64,000 nt of DNA, taken from NCBI GenBank assembly GCA_036250225.1, contig JAPZLL010000007.1:186001-250000 (forward strand). The letters are read 5' to 3'. Shown here in pieces: positions 12,360-23,476 of the stretch. How positions within the stretch are numbered: position 1 is the stretch's first letter; each line of letters begins with the position of its first letter. A program made the position numbers and the translations under genes. The stretch comes from Cercophora sp. LCS_1 (Eukaryota; Ascomycota; Sordariomycetes; Sordariales; Lasiosphaeriaceae). Below the pieces are notes generated by a model, which saw only the letters and a program-made list of their open reading frames with translations, was not told where the DNA came from and made no database searches.

Positions 12360-13711
12360 TGCCACGGGTTGAATGGTATGGTAGAACTTCGGCGGATTAT
12401 ATTCTGCTGCCTGCGCGCCAGATTGACCGCCATGCTGGTTGTCCGGCGCACTGACGGCGTGTCAAAACGCCGCTCTGCCAAAGTGCCAGTCCAGTGACTC
12501 CAGTCCGGTGGTCCCGTTTCGGGTCCTGCTGCAACCCCAAGGGCGCGTCCATGGCGGCCGCGATACCGTGCTGAAATGACGCCTGATCCAGCGCTCTCTC
12601 TTCCTCTCCGGGAGTCTAGCGCGCTCCATTCCGCGACTCCACGTCCTGCAGTGGTGCGCTCAGTCCCCGTCACCGGCTTCGACCCGTCGGCCTTGCTCCA
12701 CCAAAGAGGAAAGGCCAATATCCGGCTTCCTTCCATGGTGCAGACGGCAAAGGGCGATAACCATTGTTATTACCTGGGTGGGGCATGCTGCCGCGCAAAT
12801 GGCAGAGACGCACAAGAAACGCTGCATCCATGCCGTGTGAATAAGCCCGTGTTACTATGGCTGAAACCGGGGACTTGAACGGCGCGTCGTCGTCGAAGTG
12901 GTGGATGTGTCCATCCATTCATCACCTCCCAGCCGAACCTTCTTCGCTTGCTCGGCAGCGACGACGCGAGCAGCAGCCAGCAGCCAGCAGCGGCCTTGAT
13001 GGGTGATGGGTGTGGTCGGATGATGCAGAGCAAAGACTTCCGCCCGGCGGAACGACCTGCAGTCTCCCGTCTGATCACGGTGACGACTGCCGGAATGCGA
13101 GGCGTTCTCATGGCCCGGGCACTTCTGCGCATATGCGGCGGCAACGTCAGCATGAGTTGTTCCGTACTGTAGCCGCCTCCTTTCGCGAAGACCTTCATCG
13201 TGCAACGCGGTGCCCACCGGTGAACCGGCATAGAGTTTAGTCTACACGTCGCTAGCGCTCTGCTATCTGAGGACGACGTGGAGCAGCCTCCGGATGTCAA
13301 GATGCCCTCGCCCAGCACGCCGGCCGGCCGTTGTCGACACAGGGACCAACCCCCCGGCAAGCTGCCGTTCACGTCTTCAGGGGGGCCAGAGATGTGCCCA
13401 GGGGAATTGAAGGGGCATGGGCGTGTTCCACTGACCCAGAGATCGCATGCGCAATCAACCCGGTGTGACGAGGGACAGGGAGTCAAAGCACCCCCGGAAG
13501 CACGGAATCGCACCCACATCCCTATTCCGATATGCACGCCCCGCGGTGTGTAAAGTCCGTCCAATCCACGTCGCGATTGCCCAAGTGGGGGAGGGTCGCC
13601 CAGAGGCCAATTGGCTGGACGTCGCTCGTCGACTGGGCAGACAGGTGCAGAAGCACATGGCGCCGGGGCAGAAATTGGAGGTGAAAAGAGCGCCGTGTCG
13701 ACTATCCTCCG

Positions 13712-14701
13712 TCAGGAACCTCGTATGTTTGGAGGAGCTTTAGCTAGCTCCGGACATGTTTGGTTTGTTCTTGGAGGAGCTGTCTCTCGACAAACGTCCT
13801 CATTGGATGGCAGATGCAGCGCCGTTTCTTCCACATGCAGGTCTTGACGACTCGCTTGCTGTAGCGAATGTGGTGAGGGACGCGGGATTGATGGCCAACA
13901 TTTTGGGGGGGGGTTGCGGGCTTCCAGAAGGGTGCCCGTGACTTCTGCTCCCGCCGAGCCCGGACTGAAGGACTTTTCGACGAATTCCCAGAAGCAATGG
14001 GCGATGCGTCCCAAGCCGAGGCGGAGGTTATTGGTCCACCAGCTAGGGGCCCACGGGTTTCTGGGATTGCGGGTGAGGTTGCTCAACGTCGTTGCGATCT
14101 CTTTGACCAGGTACCGTTGCAAGCCTTCGCGTGTGGCGACGTCTGCCTTGCTGTGGCCCAGTGCTTCGGCAAAATCCCCGAAGTCGAGCCAGGGACATGA
14201 TGCTTCGGCAGGGATTTGCGGGAAGGCTTGAGATGCCCACACCATCCGCAGCTGAGACTGCGGATTCGACTGGGGGCCTTCGACGTGGAGGAGCGGCGCG
14301 GGGTGCGGAGATGGTACAGACAACAACGTATGGATATTGTCATCCTCCATCATCAACTCAGCAAATGCCATCAATCCTGCCGGCGTAGAATACATTGCAC
14401 AGGTCCATTCTCCCGTCCTTGCCTCGCACATGCGATCTGCCGTCTGTCGTCTGGCCGAGCACGCAGCAGCTGCTGCACTGCGGCTTGTGCCTTGAAACCA
14501 TTGCACACGAAACTTCCCACAAGGAGCTGGAGAGGATGGCCCCCAAAATAGAAAATCGGTTGCCCAATTCATGCTCCTGATGTTTCCGAACCAGAAGGGA
14601 GGCTCTTGACGTCGCATTGGACCAGTGCACGGTGCAATGAGTTGATGCGAAACGCTTGCTGCTGATGGGCGAAGCAGCCCTCTAGCAAACATCAAACGCA
14701 T
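13712..14701 (-). CDS. Hypothetical ORF, 329 codons, doubtful
   Basis: The longest uninterrupted ATG frame in the 15-kb gene-poor region (ATG at 14701, stop at 13712). The middle part has a plausible protein composition, for example ATREGLQRYLVKEIATTLSN and WWTNNLRLGLGRIAHCFWEF, which look like amphipathic helices. Both ends are Ser/Pro/Arg-rich and look random. I see no signal peptide, membrane span or known motif. Several other frames in the same stretch are also open, so this could be chance. It would be an orphan if real. Confidence 0.3.
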   Translation of the reverse strand: MRLMFARGLLRPSAASVSHQLIAPCTGPMRRQEPPFWFGNIRSMNWATDFLFWGPSSPAPCGKFRVQWFQGTSRSAAAAACSARRQTADRMCEARTGEWTCAMYSTPAGLMAFAELMMEDDNIHTLLSVPSPHPAPLLHVEGPQSNPQSQLRMVWASQAFPQIPAEASCPWLDFGDFAEALGHSKADVATREGLQRYLVKEIATTLSNLTRNPRNPWAPSWWTNNLRLGLGRIAHCFWEFVEKSFSPGSAGAEVTGTLLEARNPPPKCWPSIPRPSPHSLQQASRQDLHVEETALHLPSNEDVCRETAPPRTNQTCPELAKAPPNIRGS

Positions 14702-17700
14702 TGTTGGTTCGGGGAAACAAGCACTTTTCCTTTTGCCAACAGGTGATCATCTGTCATGAGAGACAAAGGGCATCGACGCCAAGGTTAGCAGCCAACGAAC
14801 GACTCACCGTCTTCTGTCTGGTACCAGGTTTGCACGTCCGCCGGGCCTGCGGCTTTGCGGTGAGAGACTGCCGAGGCAGCTACCCTCGTGAGCTGTTCTG
14901 TGCAGTGAGCCAGACCTTGTGACTGCCGTGATTCGTGAAGTGCTGTCCTGTCAGGTTCCCAACCCCGCCTTTGGGCAACGCCAGACTGGTCTGGGCCCCG
15001 GGCGAGCGCCTCATTGGGTGGGCGGTGTGAAATCAGTCAACGGAACGTGTCCCGCGGTCAATTGGGGCGTCTTTTGCCCAGTCTCGACCATCAATGATTT
15101 GAAAGCTGTGATTGTGCAATGGCGACGAGCAAACCGCCTCGTCGTCAGCAGTTTATCGGTAGAAAGTGGCTTTTTCGGGCCTATTTGAGAAACCTACCCG
15201 ATGGTGATTGGTCCGGGTGCTGGCGACTCAGCAGATGCAGAGTCGGCTCACTAGCCACCCGTGCCACCGATGGGCAGGAAGCAGCCAATCTTGTTTCGTT
15301 CGGCACCTGCCCAAAGCCGAACGAGACCGCCATCCACCGCGCCGAGGAACACAGATGCAAGAGCGTCCCGTATTCCTTCCGCGTGACGTCGGGTCGCGAT
15401 GGCAAAAAGCAGAAGGCGCTTCGCAGGAAGGCGGATGCTGACATCACGATGTGGAAGGCACTGGCGGTGGGGTGGGCTCGTCGGACATCGTCGTGCTGCC
15501 CAGACGGACACCTCACACTGCTGCGGAGCTGAAAGCGCACAGACAGCAGCGAGACAAAACTGTTTTAGCGGCCAGCTTTGGGATTGACATCTCCAAACTG
15601 GCGTTGACGACTAGCACACCCCTGGGCATGACGCTAGCCAATATCCAGGCTTTAGGGACGCATCATGTTGCATCCGAGATGGACTATTACCTGGCGTGAC
15701 GGGAACTTCAAGCTGCTCTGGTGTCTGCTCTTGCGGTGAGCGGGAGCGGCACAACAACAAGCCGGGGGTGTGGGCAATATTGGACGATCTTATGCAAAAG
15801 CTGAGAGCTCCAGAGAAACATTGAGAGGGAACTGTCTCGAGAAGAAACATGGAGGCTGCTCCCAAGCCCCAGAACATTGTTTGATGTCATTGCATGGGCC
15901 CCAATGTTTATGGCAGACAAACAAACATGGGATTCTATGCCATACCGCTGCTGACCCTTTGACTTTCCTACAGCGAGCACGAGATGGGTATTCAAAGGAT
16001 GTACGGGGGCACTTTTGGTTTCTCTTGAGTAAAGGGCGTCTTCACACTCCAGCACAAAAAGCAAAACGTTGAATCCAAATCCAGCTACGGGATCTAAGCT
16101 ATTGAAAGCAAGCCCCACCACACCTCCGTCATTGGAGCGCCCGCCTGCAGGACCTCTCGGGTCTTCTTCCCAGTTTCACACCACCCCTCTGTTCTCAAAC
16201 TTGAGCGAGCCATTTCGCCGGCCATCCATTGCGCATCCTACAGCCCAAGCGCCTTGCATTTGCCCGCAGACGTCGCAAATTTGCTCCCCCCTATTTTATC
16301 AAATCGTCCCACAGACGATGCATCATTCTCGCAGTCCCACCACCATGGCCACTGCAACGTTGGGGTAAGTGACGAGGTTCATCCTACTGGCCGATGTAGA
16401 CTTTGCCCGCTTTCGGAAATGCGTCCCCTTGCCCTCGAGGTCTGTGCCAGCCGCGGTGGATGGACCCAGGCATTTGTTTGACTGGTCTTCGCAGCTGCTT
16501 ATTGCTTATCACTTCATGCTGCTGGGAGCTCATCCAAGCGGGCTCGGTATTCGTATTGCTTGGTGTTTCGTTGCCGTCTGGCCTGCGGTGGCCAGTGCCG
16601 CCCAATCGGCGCGAGAGGGAGAGGCAGTGAATGGTAGCGGTCCAAGGCTGACCGCCGTGTTTGAAGGTCCCAATGCCCCATCGGCTGGCGTTGAGCTTTT
16701 TGTCGTCGACCGCTGGATCGATAGCAATCATTGCATCTATTTCCTACCCGCAGTCGGAATCTCGGGTGACATCCTGGCCTCCAATCCCAGCAAACAGTCG
16801 TCACATAGCATCATCCAGGCTCTTAAAAGGGTCCGTTTACCCTGCTAACCGCGCCTGGAGGCAATTTATTTCCATCTTTCTCGCCTCCCATCGCCCCTCG
16901 CAGGCAAGAAAGATACCACGATACTTCCTGGTCGGCCTGGTTAGCCTTGATATCTTGTCTTGCGTTCGCCTGCCTGCCCTGTCACCTCTTCCCGTTCCCT
17001 TGGGTTCAGTGCTAAAAATCCCGCTAGACACCCCCAGTCTGTGTGCGAGACGCACGCAGCCACCAAGCCTTCACACCACGACGACAGAGGTACTACGCAC
17101 CCACACGCTCCCTCCCTGCTCCTCCCCCAATTTTTAAACGTTGTGCCTCTTCTCGTCCCGCAACATCCCAGACTGCGACCAGGGGCCCAACTGCACAAGG
17201 CCCAAGACACCGGGCTTTAAAAGATAATCCCACGAACGCCCACCCCTACTTGGCTACCCCCTACCCCTACACCCCTTCTTCTCTCCGCCCCCTGCAAGGG
17301 TTCGTGCACCAAGCAGCGCGCCAGTCCTCCACCCCCAACGGCACAACGGTTGACAGACCAGACCACCCTTGCCTGCGGATTGCATCCTGGTCTTGACCTT
17401 TGCGCAACCATCTCTACTGCCCTTTCCCAGCGCCGTGTCGTCAGAAAACAAGAGCGCCACCAGTGGTCGCCGCATGTCGTGATCGCACACGCACCGGACA
17501 GGACGCAACGACGCTTGCACTTGTAGGAGAGACGACCGTATCTGGCCTACCTTGCGCTTCCGGCACCCGGTGGATTGCAGCCCGACCGCGCACCCCGAGC
17601 TTCGAGCTCCAGGCCGACAACGGGTCCCCCTGTTTCTGGCCTTCCGCCAGCGGTTGATCGTCCCAAGCAATTGCTTTCTTCGCAGCCACACGATACGTAT

Positions 17701-20700
17701 TCGAGGCTGCTGGCCCTTCAAGAGTGACAGAGGTCGTGAGGGCGCCATCTGCAGACAGGCGTTCCCCCGTCCAATTTACCTGCAAGTGGGGGAGTACAAA
17801 AACGCCCTCGAGCTCACTTCGGGGTCGCAACTCGTCTCCGGTCCCATCCCGACACCCAGGAGCAGCAGCAACCAGCGCGGCCACCACGCAGTGCAGCACA
17901 CAGACAACGTCCGCCCGCCGCAACAACTGCCACCACCCTTGTTCGTGATCCGTCCTCCCATCGCGTTGTCGAGTAAAGAAGGTTCGTCAGATTTTCGCTT
18001 TTCCCCCAGCAGACCCAAGCAAAGCATACCCTGGCATCCCGGCCTCAGAATGGATTCCTGGTGACGATCGCCTTCAAGGGCGCGCAGCAGGGCCAACAGC
18101 GCGTCTGTCGCTGTCGCAAGTGGTGACGGGCCGTGGATTTTGGCTCCAAAACCCACACCCCTCTCTGCCCTCTGCCCCTGTCTGGCTCCGGCCCCCGAAT
18201 CCAAAGCCCTGCTTCTCCCTCCCCTCCCCCTCGATAAATCCCGACCAGTGCCCGCTTTGCTGGCTCCCTATTCACGTGTCCGCGTGCCCCAGCGTGTCTT
18301 GAGCTTCCCCCACACGGACCCCTGTGCGACCAGGTCCCGGGCAATCAGAAATTGCGTCGTTGTCTCCTGGGGCCCCCCAAAAATTCAAGACCACTCATTG
18401 TTTTTTTCCTGCAGACGCAAACCTGCATCGAGCAAGCAAACACTCGGAACCTCCAGCCATTCGCCGTCAGCCGCGCGTTCGAGTTCCAAGCCCTTCAGCA
18501 CTTCGACGGCATTGACGGCGTTTTGCCTCTCTCTGGACCTGACACCACCCTCCACCTGGCGGCACACATCTGCGACGAGCCACAAGCCCTGCGTCGGCAC
18601 GAGCGAGGTCTGAACGTCTGCGTGATATCGGCTGGTCAAGAATCGAGGTAAGAGCATTTTGTATCACTTGTCGAGGCTCTTTCTCCATGTACTTGAGGCT
18701 TCCGTCCTGTCTTTCGAGTCGTCTTTCGTCGTTTTCATGTTTGGCATCGCGTTCTGCCGGCGCGTTTCCCCAGTTCAGGACGTGCAGACCAGGAGCGCAC
18801 CCCCTAGGCCTGATCCCGGCTCGCCCAGCGGCGCGTTTCCGTCCAAGCTCCAACCCGAACCGCAAAGCTTCCAAGCTTGGAACCTAGCAAGAGCTTCAGC
18901 GGACAGCAAACAAACGAAACACCATCCGACAACCACAGCTGATCTCGAGATCGATATCCTCGCACACATGTTTTTTTTATTTTTTATTTTTTAAATGCAA
19001 CTGCCACCTCCGTGAACTCGAGCCCCTGGTCTTCCAAAGAGCCGTTTGTGCAGTTCCAGCTGTCGTGTAACCCAGCGGCCACGCGCTGTGTCTGTTCTGC
19101 GATCATCCCTGTTGCTTTCTAATCCAACGATCGGGTTGTCCTGGGAGGTCAAAGAGGTTCGTCGGTTTACACAATTGGTACCGCCGATACGGTTGTGCGC
19201 TTTCATCAGCCCGAGGCTCTTTGCTTCTTGGGGTTGAAGACCTCGCCGGGCCTGGCATTCTTGAATCCTGCGGTCTCTAAAGCAAATACACTCGAGGCAG
19301 TTTGCTAACCCATCGGATAGAAGGGTTTTGGCGTACTATACAAACGTGTAGAAGCCATTTTTATCGGGCTTTCGTGTAAGTTGACTCAATTTTTGGACTT
19401 GGCTTTCGTTTTGAACGGCGACATGACCTCCGAGGGTGGGTGTATATGCGCTCAAACCGGGAGACCTTGGGTTCGAGCAAAGATGTGGTTCCTGGTTGTG
19501 GGAAGAAGACGCCGTTTTTTTTTTTTTGGCGAGGGGGCGATGGAGAGCTTTTGACTCTGTCATGGTTGTCGACGTTGATTTAAAGTGAGCGCCTTGTATG
19601 CTGACGATATCCAGGCACGAACAAAAATCACCAAAACTGTCAACCTTAAATTCGTAACGGCTATCGCGGTGGGCACTATCGTCAAGGTACGACGTTGCGA
19701 GCTTTCTTCGCCGCCCCTGGAGAAGAAAGTAGCACGCAGCTCAGGCGACCCGAGTTCTCGGGTTTGCAACCACTCGTCGCGCTGCATTTGAAAACTACCA
19801 TTCTGTCGTCCCAAGTCACGGCCTGACTCGGCTTTTAGGCATCAGTCCGACTGTCTCTCAAACTTGTCTCGCAACAACTCAATTCGCGCCAACCCAGCAT
19901 TCAGGGTCGCTAAAGGTACGTGCATCATTTCATCACAGGAGTTCAACGCGGTCGCAGCGCTTGGCGCTTGGGGCAAGATGGCAGCCAGAAAGCGACATGG
20001 CGTTTTTTTCTGATGCACCGCCGGTTCGGGATTGAGGGCAGGGGTGTTGCAGCGCCAGAGCGATCCCGTTTCAATCTCGGCAACGTTCCACCCTAGTCCC
20101 CCTTCTGGCATCGCATTAAATTTTGGAAATTTCGCTCAGCATCCTCCTATGCAGTCTGCGGATTGCCTATTGTTCCCCTGCTGCTATTTATAACATCGCA
20201 AACCCGGTATTTCACGGCTGCATGGATTCGTCGGCCTCCTTGTGTCGCAGAAACCTCAAGTTTGTCGAAGCTGATACCAACAGAGTCGCCCAGGACAGAC
20301 GCGCCGCGCGTTGACAATTGCACCATCTTTCAACTCTGGTGGCTGCCGCTTGCAAGATTGTGGGGAAGGCCGTTGTGGGAACGCCGACGAAGGGAGCACG
20401 TGGTTGAGGAAGCAAGCGTCAGTTACGACGACACGAGGATCCGACGGCTTGTCATTCATTCTCGAAAAAATCGCAAGTCTGGGGCCGTCAGGGAACGCGC
20501 ATCTCGTAAGTTACGCTCGATCCCCGAACCCGGACGCGTCGCGGCGACGCGTGCGAGGCCCCCATTGCCTGTTTGGTCTTCAAGACGCACGGACATTGGT
20601 CAAAAACCTGGTTTGGCGGGCCATCCATGCGAGGGTTATCAAGACCAGCCGGCCCGCACTGTTTGGTGTTGCACAACTTCTCATTGCAATCTGCTGCCGA

Positions 20701-23476
20701 TACCCAGACCCGACCTCGAGTTCAACATCGCATCTCGCTAACTTGTCATTTTTTCCGATCAGAGCCCTCCCGCTCTACCCGCACAACAGCATCCTCTATG
20801 GGCTTGACAATGGCTCAGCATCGCCAGGCTCCAAGCCAATTCAAGGAAGAGCCCGGCCATGACTCGGTGAGTGCCACTTTTCGCTTTCCCTGATCCTGCC
20901 TTTCCCGAACATCACATCAGAAACCCACTGCTTTTTTCGTACCCACGCCACGGCATTCACTTGCACGCGATACCGGGCCTCGCCTATCCACCCTGCGGTA
21001 GTTCCGCTTCGGCATGCAGTCAGTTGCAGTTCAGATCGACGGCGAGACAAGCAGTTACTTGGTTCTCTGCCATATGGAGCATCGCGCGGTTGATAGCAAC
21101 CAAAAGGCCCACGCCAAACGTCCCGTGGGGTCCACCTTGTTCTGGTTGCTTGCGGTCAAGTGCTGGTTTGCAGAGTTGCAAAAACACACACGGGCCAGGG
21201 GTTGTAAGTCTACGGCCCTGGGCCCCAGTTGTTCCAGAAGGCCGAAATGCCTGTCGCAAGCATGACCAGGTGCGGATTCGGGGTCGGGTCTGTGGGAATT
21301 ACAGGGGTGTGTGGCCCTGTTTCACCACCAGGCAGGGCCGCGGCAGCGACAGGGGTCTGTGGCCGGGTTGCGCAGGCGCTCTTCCGCTCTACGCCAAACA
21401 AGTCAGCCTGCAGTTGGGCAATGCAGCAAAGGAGATTGAGTCCGTTGTGTGGCTCACAACTCCCTTGCTTGCAGACCCGACCATGGCCAAGCTGGCGGCG
21501 GGCGGCTGCAGAAGACTTCACCAAACTCGCAAACAATCGCGATAATTTCTGCCGGCATCCATCGCATCCTTTCTCATCCCCGACCGCATTGTAAATTTCC
21601 TCCGTGCAGGCCCGTCAGGTGGTCGCAACGACCCGCTAGCCAGTCCCATGGCGCTAGTGGATGCCCGGCAGGTGGGGTTGGACAAGAACATGGACCGCGG
21701 GTTCAAACGGCGCTCAGGTCTCAACGGCCAAGTGGTGGCTGGGGCGCCAGCAGCAAGCCGATTTGCTCCCAGATCGTGGGCTTGGTCCAAGGACGGGAGG
21801 AGGAAAAGGGAATGGGATCCAGCGATCTGTTCTCTGGTCTCCGAAATGCACAATCGTCACCTAGTCAGTCAGCACTGCTGATGACACTCGTGCGACGGTC
21901 TCTCCGGCTCAGTTGTACCACGAGAAGTGGAGGCATGGCCACTCGAGAGTCAGTTACGTCGCTAGCGAGTGGGGGTCTGGAGGCAAAATCCATCCGGCGG
22001 AGCTGTTTCCTTCAGCTTTTTTCCCTTGAGCCCGAGCAAAGGTGGGGAGGAAGTCTCCCACCATCTTTGCGTGGGTGTGGGAGGGGCGCGGATGATTTCA
22101 ACGGTGCGCCAGCTTCTACGCTGGTGGCGTCCAGACACCGATTGTGCGCCGTCCTGACATCTCCAATCCGTCTGGCTTATCTGGCCAAGGCGCGAAGGTT
22201 TGGATGTCGGGAGCGGTGATAGCTCGCAGCCGCATGGACCTGTCGTCTGCGCGGGGAGTCAAACGCGACATGCTCAACCTGCCGTTTCAAGCGATGCGGA
22301 CAGGAAAAGTCGATGCACTGGGGATGCGAGTTGCGTTCGGTACATGGATTCTCCAGGTGGCTTCCTTGCCAAGCCAGACAGGGATGTGGGTGGGAGGCGA
22401 TTGGCCCCAGTCCACACCCACACCGCCCCATGTCCCTGCCAGCTCCAAAGAAAGGAGAAAAGAAGAGCGCACAGCTCGAGAAAAGACCGTCCTCTCGCCT
22501 TACCCCTTCAGTGGTTAGGCCCTGATTGCCAGTGCTTGGTTAGGCAATAGCGGTGTTACTCGGCTGGCCTCTTCGCTCCCGCCATTGGTCACTTCATCTA
22601 GGATGCAGTCGCCCCCTTGCTCACGTTTCCCCCATGCGCGCTGTCCCACCATTTTTCTGATCCATTCACACCATACGAATTTCTTCAATCTCTCCCCCCA
22701 AGCTTGGAACTACCAGTCTTTTTGAGTGTGCACACACGCGCACCCAAGCTATATCAGACCGGCCAAGCATTATCACCCCTTGACTGCTGTCACTGTTACT
22801 TTTCCTCTGATTTGTTCTCTGCACGCGCCCCCCCTTTCCGCTTTCCATACATAATACCTAAGATCCCCCCTGCTCCTCACCCACCTTCTCCACACTGCCT
22901 GGTCAGCACCTTCCATCCACCCTCGTTCGATTTCTCGCGCCGCAGAATAATTAATCGCGGCCCCTGCCCTCCTTCACCTTTTTCTCACCTCGATCATTCG
23001 CCACGCGCTTGGTCAGTATTTCCCCTCCACCCGCCGCGTTGCATACCCGGGACATGGCATGTGCTTGTCGCGATGCAAACACGCACACACCATCACGCAA
23101 CACACACATTTGGCGTCTGAGAGATCCCAGTGGGAAATCTCGAAACCTCGGGTGGTGATTCCGAGACTTTTTCGCTCCACTCCTTGTTTGCGTTGATCCT
23201 TGGACCAGGGTGGCACTGGCTCCCCGGCTCCTCAAGTCGGCTCGGACATCGTAGGGAAGTGCTTGTCCAACGGATCCCACACAAAATCCCGAGGCTAGCC
23301 CGCCTCACCCATCAGTCCCTCGTTTTGTCAGGGGCCCTGAGCATCTTTCCCGGCTCCCCAGACCTTGCAGCTGCCAGAAAAATACACAAGACTCCCAGAC
23401 GCGTTCGCGCCTGCCCCTACCCCTCCAAACCCCATAACCACAACTCGAAAGAATTTATCGTGCAGCGAGAGAACTA
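14702..23476. promoter_or_regulatory. Extended non-coding region upstream of the MedA-like gene
   Basis: About 8.8 kb with no convincing protein gene before the ATG at 23477. The part from about 16.8 kb to 23.4 kb is rich in CCC/CTC pyrimidine tracts, short upstream ATG frames and intron-like GTAAG..CTAAC..AG combinations, for example CCTCGCTAACTTG near 20735. This is compatible with a long, spliced, uORF-containing 5' leader and a complex promoter. That reading is inference; the sequence shows directly only the absence of good ORFs and the pyrimidine bias. Confidence 0.4.

Larger units (their letters stand above)
8469..13711. other. Gene-poor region, left part
   Basis: No multi-codon frame here looks coding by composition or motif, and overlapping frames on both strands are equally open, as expected from GC-rich non-coding DNA. 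It contains a 51-bp AC repeat (10135-10185), an A-tract at about 10612-10627, a CTG run at about 12340-12358 and one small Cys-rich minus-strand frame near 9600, listed separately. Confidence 0.5.

Noticed and set aside
12770..13564. 264-codon minus-strand ORF in the gene-poor region
   Set aside because: No domain-like segment, no ATG context or promoter sign, and overlapping open frames of similar length in both directions.
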